Assembly: GCA_030037185.1 (NCBI GenBank)
Contig: JASHRR010000679.1
Location: 1 to 5,773, forward strand
Direction of reading: 5' to 3'
Length of the DNA stretch: 5,773 bases
DNA from: Xanthobacteraceae bacterium
GTDB taxonomy: Bacteria; Pseudomonadota; Alphaproteobacteria; Rhizobiales; Xanthobacteraceae
In this document: positions 1-5,041 of the stretch, piece by piece
How positions within the stretch are numbered: the first letter of the stretch is position 1
Layout: each line of letters starts with the position of its first letter
The notes under the pieces: model-generated
Told to the model about the DNA's origin: nothing
The model's input: only the letters and a program-made list of their open reading frames with translations
Database searches by the model: none
Made by a program: the position numbers and the translations under genes

Positions 1-77
1 AGCAATATCGCGCGACCATTGCGCAGACGGGACGAGGCAACTTGTACGACCAGCGGCTCTACAAGGTTCTCGACTGA
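1..77 (+). CDS. Possible 3' end of an unidentified CDS (partial, cut by window edge)
   Basis: Reading from base 3 gives 24 sense codons ending at TGA 75-77, with a peptide ending GNLYDQRLYKVLD. The composition (balanced, with Tyr, Leu, Asp and few Arg/Pro runs) is more protein-like than the other two plus frames, which give Arg/Ser-rich strings. I do not recognise the family. The fragment is too short to call by itself and could be chance; the decisive evidence is whether the frame continues open to the left of the window. Confidence 0.25.
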   Translation, partial: QYRATIAQTGRGNLYDQRLYKVLD

Positions 78-199
78 CAGAGAGCAGCAGATTGGCAAAC
101 CCCGCAAACCATTTGGGAGGAGGAGTGCGCTTGCGCGCGGACAGAAGACGCCGGGGGGTCGCCAGCGAGATCGCGCGCAATCGCGGGCGGTTGGGGGGC

Positions 200-418
200 T
201 TAGCCGCCTAGCCGGCGCAGCTGCCAGACGAGGTCGTCGCGCGTCCGCGGCGGAGTGACCAGCCGCACGCCCGGCCCATGGGCTCATGCCGTCGCCCCGT
301 CGATGAACACAACGCCGGCGCCTCCCAAGCGGCGGCCTTCATCGCCCGCCAGGTTGAATGCGCCGGGGTCCGCATTCAGCCTCTTGACTTGATTATCTAA
401 CTCGCTCCATGGGGGCGG
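200..418 (-). pseudogene. Short open frames in one minus-strand frame split by TGA, possible gene remnant
   Basis: On the minus strand, the frame from 418 down to the TGA at 286-284 is open for 44 codons. It reads like protein (ending in GGAGVVFIDGATA) but has no ATG, GTG or TTG start. The same frame continues after the TGA; a GTG at 268 opens a 22-aa peptide (VRLVTPPRTRDDLVWQLRR then LGG) ending at TAA 202-200. The two pieces may be one broken gene, or the second may be a real micro-gene. Caution: the plus strand is also open over 278-400 (ATG 278, 40 aa), so the coding strand is not certain. No family is recognised. Confidence 0.25.
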
Positions 419-426
419 TTACGTAA
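417..426. repeat. Palindromic motif GGTTACGTAA, copy 1
   Basis: The bases GGTTACGTAA occur here and again at 568-577. With the next base, GTTACGTAAC (418-427) is a perfect 10-bp palindrome. It lies 14 bases before the start of the 38-aa gene, overlapping where a promoter or operator would sit. It could be a protein-binding site, but two occurrences of an 8-10-mer are weak evidence. Confidence 0.35.
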
Positions 427-440
427 CATGAAGAGGCCCC

Positions 441-557
441 ATGGCACTTTCCGACGCCGAGAAGCAGGCGCAGTGGCGCGCTCGCCGCAAGCAGCGCATC
501 ACGGATCTCGAATGGCGGGTCGTCGAGCTGCTGGAAGCGAACATCAAGTCGCTGTAA
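441..557 (+). CDS. Small basic hypothetical protein, 38 aa
   Basis: An ATG at 441 opens a 38-codon frame closed by TAA 555-557. The start is supported by a purine-rich GAAGAGG (430-436) four bases upstream. The peptide begins MALSDAEKQAQWRARRKQR and continues into ITDLEWRVVELLEANIKSL. It is thus a basic, Arg/Lys-rich first half followed by a heptad-like Leu/Val/Ile helix that could form a short coiled coil. Amino termini of the type 'ALSDAEKQxxWRxRR' recur in small proteins of unknown function in rhizobial and phage-derived regions; this is a recollection of style, not a database match. The charge pattern would fit a nucleic-acid-associated or dimeric small protein, but no function can be assigned. 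It may also be the 5' remnant of a longer gene. It is flanked by two palindromes. Confidence 0.6.
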   Translation: MALSDAEKQAQWRARRKQRITDLEWRVVELLEANIKSL

Positions 558-567
558 AGGAACGAAT

Positions 568-577
568 GGTTACGTAA
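568..577. repeat. Palindromic motif GGTTACGTAA, copy 2
   Basis: Second copy of the motif at 417-426, exactly 151 bases further right and 11 bases after the stop of the 38-aa gene. The core TTACGTAA is self-complementary. It is preceded by AAAGGAACGAATG, so it also sits directly after a minimal ATG (566) that reads M-V-T-stop. Confidence 0.35.
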
Positions 578-618
578 TCAAGCTGATCCCGCTCAAACCC
601 GTGATGACGGTTCCCGCT

Positions 619-1083
619 TCACCGTTGCGCATCGGCAGAACTTGCAATTGCAAGCTCGGATTTCATGCGCGGACGTGGGTAAATCCGTGGGTAAAAACGG
701 GCTGGATACGAAAACTCTAGCAATGTCAATTGTCGGTGGTCGGATGCAGTTTCCGCTGCGGGCGTCGCAACCGCATCGATTGTCAGCTGTTCGCCAGCAA
801 GCCTCACCTCAAGCTGCCGCAGCTCATCGAGCGTCAAATCGTTGAGCCGGCGCGTCACCCCAAGACTTACCGACTGCGGAGCGCGCCCGAAAGCACGATC
901 AGCCACGAGTGAGGCAGCCTGGATGCGGCACGACCAGGGCGCCGAGGGGTCTTCCATCACGCTGACCAGCACGCCGATTGCGCGTTCGCCGATCGACCCC
1001 ATGGTCTTGACGGCCTCGATTGTACGTTTGTTCAGCGAGTCGGGCTTGCGTCCAGCACCTGTACTGCGGCCGCCACGCAGCAT
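619..1083 (-). CDS. GAGRKP-type small protein, paralogue A (154 aa), phage-packaging-like hypothetical
   Basis: The ATG at 1083 opens a 154-codon minus-strand frame. Its amino terminus has the Gly/Arg-rich GAGRKP (residues 9-14) followed by SLNKRT (16-21). This combination is common at the start of phage small-terminase-like and other phage-associated small proteins. It is followed by a predicted helical region (IEAVKTMGSIGERAIGVLV) and the conserved stretch AADRAFGRAP-like (ADRAFGRAPQSVSL). Then comes an acidic/leucine helix (LNDLTLDELRQLEVRLAG). Residues 1 to about 112 are a close paralogue of the protein encoded at 1258-1593. The last 40 or so residues (YPARFYPRIYPRPRMKSEL region) are unique and may be a read-on into unrelated sequence after loss of the original stop. 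The opposite strand is also open here because of codon bias, but the recognisable motifs are on this strand. A role in DNA binding or packaging is inference only. Confidence 0.65.
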   Translation of the reverse strand: MLRGGRSTGAGRKPDSLNKRTIEAVKTMGSIGERAIGVLVSVMEDPSAPWSCRIQAASLVADRAFGRAPQSVSLGVTRRLNDLTLDELRQLEVRLAGEQLTIDAVATPAAETASDHRQLTLLEFSYPARFYPRIYPRPRMKSELAIASSADAQR

Positions 1084-1145
1084 TTGATTTATGCCAGGTT
1101 TTGATTTTGGCTGAATTTATATCATGCGAAAGGCTGCCAGGGATC
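760..1145. repeat. Direct duplication, copy A (pairs with 1282-1655)
   Basis: From GGGCGT at 760 to GGATC at 1145 the sequence matches 1282-1655, offset 510 bp at the right end. By eye the coding part differs at about 23 of roughly 325 positions plus a 6-bp in-frame difference (TGTACG at the LNK-RT codons present here and absent from copy B). The 62-bp leader upstream of the gene (1084-1145) differs at only two positions. Beyond 1145 the copies diverge abruptly. Confidence 0.9.
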
Positions 1146-1257
1146 GCCTGCGAGGCAGTTCGAGCTGATGCAACCCGAGCCCTGCGCCGCGTCCCGTGCG
1201 GGCCACCCCCGGGGAGAGCTTGTTTTTGGCGGGCGGCGAGAGCCCGGCCGGGGTAGT

Positions 1258-1593
1258 CTAAGACGATGATATATCCGCTACGGGCGTGACATCGATCGTC
1301 AGCTGCTCGCCAGCAAGCTTCGCCTCAAGCTGCCGCAGCTCATCAAGCGTCAAATCGTTGAGCCTGCCAGTCACCTCAAGGCTGACCGACTGCGGAGCGC
1401 GCCCGAAAGCGCGATCAGCCACGAGCGAGGCCGCCTGGATGCGGCACGACCAGGGCGCCGAGGGGTCTTCCATCGCGCTGACCAGCATGCCGATTGCGCG
1501 TTCGCCGATCGGCCCCATGGTCTTGACGGCCTCGATTTTGTTCAGGCAGCCGGGCTTGCGTCCAGCACCTGCTCTGCGGCCGCCACGCGGCAT
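1258..1593 (-). CDS. GAGRKP-type small protein, paralogue B (111 aa), phage-packaging-like hypothetical
   Basis: The ATG at 1593 opens 111 codons ending at TAG 1260-1258. The protein begins MPRGGRRAGAGRKPGCLNK and then matches paralogue A almost throughout, including the identical SAPWSCRIQAASLVADRAFG block and the LNDLTLDELRQLE helix. It lacks two codons (Arg-Thr) directly after LNK and has its own short, polar C-terminus (DVTPVADISSS). About a dozen residue substitutions separate the two proteins. That is about half of the nucleotide changes, which suggests relaxed or diversifying selection. Its length and clean ending make it the more likely original form. The upstream ribosome-binding site is weak (CTGGGA about 11 bases before ATG), as in copy A. 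The exact role is unknown; phage origin is inferred from the amino-terminal motif. Confidence 0.65.
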   Translation of the reverse strand: MPRGGRRAGAGRKPGCLNKIEAVKTMGPIGERAIGMLVSAMEDPSAPWSCRIQAASLVADRAFGRAPQSVSLEVTGRLNDLTLDELRQLEAKLAGEQLTIDVTPVADISSS

Positions 1594-1655
1594 TTGATTT
1601 ATCCCAGGTTTTGATTTTGGCTGAATTTATCTCATGCGAAAGGCTGCCAGGGATC
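1282..1655. repeat. Direct duplication, copy B (pairs with 760-1145)
   Basis: Second copy of the module: gene plus about 60 bp of leader. Its right boundary, GGATC at 1651-1655, abuts the first base of the hairpin at 1656-1690. In copy A the same boundary is followed by unrelated GC-rich sequence. The duplication therefore ends precisely at the edge of a terminator-like structure. Confidence 0.9.
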
Positions 1656-1690
1656 AAGCCCTGGATGGACCCCTCAGCCATCCAGGGCTT
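1656..1690 (-). terminator. Perfect 13-bp hairpin downstream of the 52-aa gene
   Basis: AAGCCCTGGATGG (1656-1668) and CCATCCAGGGCTT (1678-1690) are perfectly complementary around a 9-base loop. The hairpin begins six bases past the TGA of the 52-aa gene on the minus strand, so it most likely ends that transcript. It also insulates or attenuates transcription into the paralogue-B leader. On the minus strand the stem is preceded by A residues but lacks a clear T-run after it. On the plus strand it is followed by TCTC only, so strand use is inferred from gene position. Confidence 0.65.
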
Positions 1691-1696
1691 TCTCAT

Positions 1697-1855
1697 TCAG
1701 CGGGTTGGTGCGATTAGCCTGTTTGCTGCAACCTTGAACTCCTTCGCTGCAATCTCAATCGCTTCCTTCTCGGTCTCGGCTTCGATAATACCAAGCCAAG
1801 TCAACTTGGATGCAAATTTATAAATCGTCCAGACCTTGGTCATCGTCTTGGTCAT
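1697..1855 (-). CDS. Small conserved-looking hypothetical protein, 52 aa
   Basis: The minus-strand ATG at 1855 opens 52 codons to TGA 1699-1697. The protein starts MTKTMTKVWTIYKFASKLTW and goes on to LGIIEAETEKEAIEIAAKEF then KVAANRLIAPTR. This looks like a beta-strand pair followed by an amphipathic, Lys/Glu-rich helix and a basic tail. A compact layout of this kind is typical of small orphan proteins in rhizobial genomes. I do not know a function. A second ATG at 1843 (MTKVWTIYK) is possible but has no Shine-Dalgarno; GGGGTAAAG lies upstream of the first. The start overlaps the stop of a tiny upstream frame (ATGA), suggesting translational coupling. A perfect hairpin follows the stop. The gene is noticeably more AT-rich than its left neighbours. 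Confidence 0.65.
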   Translation of the reverse strand: MTKTMTKVWTIYKFASKLTWLGIIEAETEKEAIEIAAKEFKVAANRLIAPTR

Positions 1856-1938
1856 GCGAATGGCTTTACCCCAGCCGCTTTCATTTGTTCGTATCTGGCT
1901 TTGACTGATCCTGTTTTTCCTGGTCCTATGGCTACTCG
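1852..1938 (-). CDS. Possible micro-ORF overlapping the 52-aa gene start
   Basis: The minus frame between TAG 1941-1939 and TGA 1854-1852 is open and reads as a natural small protein: IGPGKTGSVKARYEQMKAAG then VKPFA, 25 residues if read from ATA at 1929. Its TGA overlaps the ATG of the 52-aa gene by four bases (ATGA), the classical coupling arrangement. There is no ATG, GTG or TTG near the expected start. Either ATA is used, an ancestral ATG mutated to ATA, or only the last ten codons from the internal ATG (MKAAGVKPFA) are translated. The Lys/Arg-rich composition and coupling argue for a real gene or recent remnant. It could still be chance. Confidence 0.4.
   Translation of the reverse strand, partial: RVAIGPGKTGSVKARYEQMKAAGVKPFA
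1901..1929 (+). promoter_or_regulatory. Candidate sigma70-type promoter for the secreted-protein gene
   Basis: TTGACT (1901-1906) matches the -35 consensus in five of six positions. At the ideal 17-base spacing is TCCTAT (1924-1929), which keeps only T, A and T of the -10 consensus. It lies about 45 bases before the ATG at 1974, and an AAGGA Shine-Dalgarno is at 1960-1964. The -10 is poor and the region overlaps the minus-strand micro-ORF, so this is tentative. Confidence 0.25.
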
Positions 1939-1973
1939 CTAAAGCAAACGGTTACTGAAAAGGACGGTGCGCC

Positions 1974-2420
1974 ATGAAGAAACTACTCACATCAATCCTG
2001 GTAGCCATGTGCCTGAGTTCGGCCGCGATGGCTCGCGATACACCCGCACAAGCTGCGGCACGCCAAGCATGGCTGGACGCCTCGGCAAACGACACAGGAT
2101 GTATGACTAAGCATCATATCAGTATTCGCATTCTTATTGGGCGGGGAATTCAGCCCAACTCGCCCGAGATCGCCGATGTGCGAGCGGCCTGTTGGAAGGA
2201 TATAGAAACCTACCGGGCTGAGTTCGATCGAGTCGCGGGTGATCAACCAGAAGACATTCAAAAGTGTGTGGGCGATACGTATGGCTTTCTACAGACCCAA
2301 TATTCTAGCCCTCGCCGGAGGTACTTGGCGCGCTGTAGTAATAAGGATAAGGATGGGCGTTGTAGCATTCACGGGATGATGGAAACGGCAATCACGATGT
2401 GCTTGCACGAGGGGGAGTGA
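1974..2420 (+). CDS. Small exported cysteine-rich hypothetical protein, 148 aa
   Basis: The ATG at 1974 is preceded by AAGGA (1960-1964) at nine bases, a good ribosome-binding site. The protein starts with a classical Sec signal peptide: MKK, a hydrophobic core (LLTSILVAMCLSSAA) and a probable cleavage after AMA at residue 20. The 'VAMC' motif does not fit a lipobox because the residue before Cys is Met. The mature part of about 128 residues has six cysteines (NDTGC, RAAC, IQKC, LARC, GRC, TMC). This even number fits three disulfides in the periplasm or outside the cell. The rest is polar and probably helical (DVRAACWKDIETYRAEFDRV). No enzyme motif is recognised. The gene stands alone, with no operon partner, and is less GC-rich than the flanking regions, which may indicate a separate origin. 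The frame is intact with normal codon use. A function as periplasmic binding or stress protein would be a guess. Confidence 0.75.
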   Translation: MKKLLTSILVAMCLSSAAMARDTPAQAAARQAWLDASANDTGCMTKHHISIRILIGRGIQPNSPEIADVRAACWKDIETYRAEFDRVAGDQPEDIQKCVGDTYGFLQTQYSSPRRRYLARCSNKDKDGRCSIHGMMETAITMCLHEGE

Positions 2421-2716
2421 GGCAATCCTCGATTTGATCAGGAAACAGCGGTTCCCCTCCCGCTCCAAGGCGCCCCGAGCCTTGTTGTCGCGCGCGTGCG
2501 GGAGCTTTTCGACCGAGTCAGGCCGTCGTCAGCGCCGCGATGAATGAGGAATGTGCAGCGGTATGGGTTTCATGCCGTTAGCCCTGGTCGGCCCTTGACC
2601 AATCCGACGAGGTGGTGCTGCGGTGGTACATCCTCGTCGTACCGCTTTCTGCTGGACCCGGCTGCGGTGTTGCTACTGTTGGCGGACACGGTCGTAAGCG
2701 CCAAGGCGAATGACCG
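2421..2716. other. About 300 bp with no recognised gene
   Basis: The stretch between the exported-protein gene and the kinase remnant has short open frames in several registers. One on the plus strand ends at the TGA 2709-2711 region and includes DEVVLRWYILVVPLSAGPG. None has a convincing start, Shine-Dalgarno and recognisable motif together. It may hold the eroded 3' end of a gene that preceded the kinase, but I cannot name one. AAGG at 2703-2706 is the probable ribosome-binding site of the kinase. Confidence 0.5.
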
Positions 2717-3665
2717 ATGGAACCCCAGCACCTCGTTTCGAACCTCTGCCATCATTTCGGTCTTGGCCACGTGCTCGACTGGCGAATGTTGGAGGGCGGA
2801 GAGAACAATCTCAGCATCCGCGTCATGACCGAGTCTGGCCGGACGTTCGTCGTCCGCCATTACAACGAGGCCACTGTATCCCTGGTAAGATACGAACTGG
2901 ATCTCATTGAATATCTGGCGGCCCGACACTATCCTACACCGTCGCCGCTCCGGTCTCGGAAAGACCAAAATTTCATATCGATACAGGGACACGCGGCCTC
3001 CGTGTTCGAATTTTGACCGGACGCCATCCTTTGCGGGTCACATCGGGACTGCTCATCGACTTGGGTTCGATTGCCGCCAGGATGCATCATCTCACCGCAG
3101 ATCGACGGAGCCGAATCGCACCCCGCATTCGCGCAAGACTTATGTATCCAAGCTTCGCGCTGTGGTGCGCGGCAAGTCCCGGACGATCGAGGGCTGGGAA
3201 AGATTTCGGAATCTCGTGAAGGCGTATCTCGCGGAGCACGAATGGTTATTCGACCTGTTCTATCGGTTCCCGTCTGGGGACATCCATCACAACCTGCGCC
3301 GTGCCAACCTTCTCGTCGATCGCCAATATCGCATTTGCGATGTTCTCGATTTCGGGTAGTGCCAATTTGGTCCATTTGCTTTGGAGCTCGACAGGATGTG
3401 GCACTATATGTGCCTCGACGGGCGAACGCAGCGGGTCGATCCAACAAAGGGCGACCGATTGAATTCCGGCTATGAATTAGAACGGCGGCTTCGCCGCCCG
3501 GAATTTGAGTCGCTCGCTCACCTTTTTCAGCTCGCTAACTTGGCGGACGCCGCCGACTTCCTTCTGAAGGTTGACCCACAGGAGTGCCCAACCGTACGCG
3601 ACTGCCACAGTCTGCAGACGTTCCGCGTGAACGCTGAAGCGCCTGGCGCACGCTTGCGTAAATAG
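2717..3665 (+). pseudogene. Broken homoserine kinase II / aminoglycoside phosphotransferase-fold kinase
   Basis: Three successive plus frames together make a full-length kinase of the APH/homoserine-kinase-II fold, which normally phosphorylates a small-molecule hydroxyl with ATP. Frame from ATG 2717: the nucleotide-binding turn LEGGENN (residues 25-31), then RTFVVRHYNE and an EYLAARHYPTP segment, ending at TGA 3014-3016. A one-base shift restores LTGRHPLRV and GLLIDLGSIAARMHHLT. A second shift, between about 3150 and 3220, leads to GWERFRNLVKAYLAEHEWLF, the catalytic-loop region IHHNLRRANLLVD, and VLDFG followed by TAG 3357-3359. The same frame continues to GPFALELDRMWHYMC and PTVRDCHSLQTFRVNAEAPG, ending at TAG 3663-3665. 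The catalytic Asp of the HxDxxxxN motif is Asn (codon 3291-3293), and the DFDD-type metal site is lost at the stop. The combined length (about 316 codons) is normal for the family, so the lesions are small. Exact substrate unknown. Confidence 0.85.
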
Positions 3666-4200
3666 AATTCATTCATTTCGGCCAGGCCGAAAATCAAATC
3701 GCAAAACCCTAATAAGGGTTAAGACCCAATTAACCAGGCGCAAGACAGCGTGCAGTGAGGCCGTAAAGCGGCCAAGTCCGTCGAGGTACAGAAAGACCCA
3801 GTTGCTCGCGCCGAAAAGCGCATGGGCGAGGCTCCCCGATCGGTTGATGGTCGTGCCGAAGCTGGGCCGTCAGCGCGATGGCGAGCGGGCCACGGCGGAA
3901 TTGAAGAGCAATGCACCCTATTGGCCATTAGGCGCTGTGCCGCTCGATGACGTCAGTACGGCAAGCTCTAACGTGCTGCTGACCAAATGTTTTAGGCAGC
4001 GCAGAGCCGTGAGCGCTGGACGGCCTAAATTCCGATCGGCGAGCCTCGCCCATCCACGAGCGCCTCGGTTGTTTGACAGCTTCCTGGTGGACGGAGGACA
4101 GCCTGCGAGTCAGAATGCATTGATCGGACCTTCGCGGACTTGGTCGTTCGGCAGCTTGTTGGCTCCGCGCTATGGCGACACGACGATAACGGAGCAATGA
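3666..4200. other. Gap of 535 bp with no recognised gene
   Basis: The only long plus frame here runs open up to TGA 4198-4200 (possible TTG start at 3802, 132 aa). It is rich in Ser, Arg, Pro and Ala without any motif I recognise, and its composition looks like non-coding GC-rich sequence. A second plus frame contains SVEVQKDPVARAEKRMGEAP, also unrecognised. This may be eroded remains of another gene of the same cluster. The left end holds the inverted repeats at 3676-3720, and GGAG at 4191-4194 is the ribosome-binding site of the deaminase remnant. Confidence 0.5.
3676..3720 (+). terminator. Two inverted repeats after the kinase remnant, possible terminator
   Basis: TTTCGGCC-A-GGCCGAAA (3676-3692) is a perfect 8-bp-arm palindrome starting 10 bases after the last stop of the kinase remnant. 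AACCCT-AATA-AGGGTT (3705-3720) is a second hairpin with a 4-base loop. The first has flanking T and A residues that would suit bidirectional termination. Neither has a long U-tract, so activity is uncertain. Confidence 0.4.
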
Positions 4201-5041
4201 GTGGAAGAAAAACAGCATCAGTCGTCGTTTCGGACTGCCCTGGAGACTGGTGATCTGGACGCAATCCGACGCGTTCCGAAGAGCGACCTGCACAATCACT
4301 TTTTTCTGGGGGGAAATCGCACTCTCGTATCGGGATGGGCTGACAAAGACATCGCGCCGCTTGATCACAAGTTGAGCTGCATGGCGGAGATGCACGAATA
4401 GGTGCAGGCCCAATTAGGCACGCTATTCGCGGGGGCGCAGGGGCGGCTTAAGGCGTTTGAAGCGACGCTCGTTCAGGCCAAGCTCGACAGCGTCATGCTC
4501 GCCGACTGGCCCCGTTTCTCGAGCTGGGCTTCTGGCGCACGCTCGACATGTCTGGCGACGAGCTTGCCCAGCCGACCGCCATCTTCAAGCCGCTGTACCG
4601 AAAGGCCAAGGAGGCCGGCCTGAGACTGAAGGCGCACGTCGGCGAATGGGGAGACGCTGATTCAGTGCGACGTGCGGTCGAGGAGCTGGAGCTCGACGAG
4701 GTGCAGCACGGGATTGCAGCGGCCCAGTCGACATCCGTGAAGAGTTCCTGGCGGATAATCGCATCCGCCTCAACATCTGCCCTACCTCCAATGTGCTGCT
4801 CGGGCGGGTCGAATCCTTGGCGGAGCATCCGATCCGCAAGCTCTACGACGCGGGGGTGAAGGTGACCGTCAACACCGACGACGTCCTGATGTTCGGTCGA
4901 AGCGTCTCGGATAAGTTCCTCAACCTCTATCGGGCCGGACTCTTCCGCGGGGCGGAGCTCGACGAGCTCCGGCAGAACGGCTTGAGCGACGAGCCCGTGC
5001 TGAACCCTATACCGGACGATCAACGGCTAGACGCCGGCTGA
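4201..5041 (+). pseudogene. Broken adenosine deaminase-family (amidohydrolase) gene
   Basis: The GTG at 4201, with GGAG at 4191-4194, opens a frame containing VPKSDLHNHFFLGGN. The LHNH is the HxH zinc-binding pair (His codons 4291 and 4297) of the adenosine deaminase family, which hydrolytically removes an amino group from adenosine or related compounds. After MAEMHE comes TAG (4399-4401), probably from a Trp TGG. The frame continues with VQAQLGTLFAGAQGRLKAFE and QAKLDSV. Then about 60 family residues, including the expected HxxxAP region, appear deleted. Near 4508 the frame shifts: APFLELGFWRTLDMSGDELA, then KAHVGEWGDADSV (HxGE catalytic motif, His 4635, Glu 4644) and DEVQHGIAA (third His, 4707). 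Near 4731 it shifts again: EEFLADNRIRLNICPTSNVL and VTVNTDDVLMFG (the Asp-Asp pair at 4877-4882), ending at TGA 5039-5041. At 280 codons it is about 60 short of the usual length. It cannot make a working enzyme. Whether the ancestor acted on adenosine is not known. Confidence 0.88.

Noticed and set aside
19..258. 79-codon plus frame at the left edge
   Set aside because: Arg/Ser/Gly-rich, with no Shine-Dalgarno or motif. It overlaps a more protein-like CDS tail ending at 77, so it looks like GC-rich chance.
1210..1250. CGGGC/GCCCG inverted repeat beside a T-run, considered as a terminator of paralogue B
   Set aside because: The T-run lies on the wrong side of the stem for either strand, and the stem is only five base pairs.
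842..1597. Plus-strand frames opposite the two GAGRKP genes (842-1087 and 1286-1597), which also look like paralogues
   Set aside because: They resemble each other only because the DNA is duplicated. The recognisable GAGRKP...LNK motif, the acidic helix and the start context are on the minus strand.
1415..1696. 93-codon minus frame across paralogue B and the hairpin
   Set aside because: It runs through the hairpin and leader and overlaps paralogue B in another frame, so it is a shadow.
2570..2992. 140-codon minus frame opposite the kinase start
   Set aside because: It is antisense to the clear GGENN kinase region, with no recognised motif of its own.
2929..3447. 172-codon minus frame
   Set aside because: Antisense shadow of the kinase remnant, rich in Arg/Cys/Ser and without a motif.
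3928..4413. 161-codon minus frame
   Set aside because: Antisense to the deaminase amino terminus including its HxH motif. Composition is not protein-like.
4493..5023. 176-codon minus frame within the deaminase remnant
   Set aside because: It lies opposite the HxGE, QHG and NTDD motifs of the deaminase and so is a shadow.
2717..5041. Programmed frameshifting or stop read-through as an explanation for the broken genes
   Set aside because: There are too many lesions per gene, with no slippery heptamer or recoding context seen. An apparent internal deletion and a changed catalytic residue point to decay instead.
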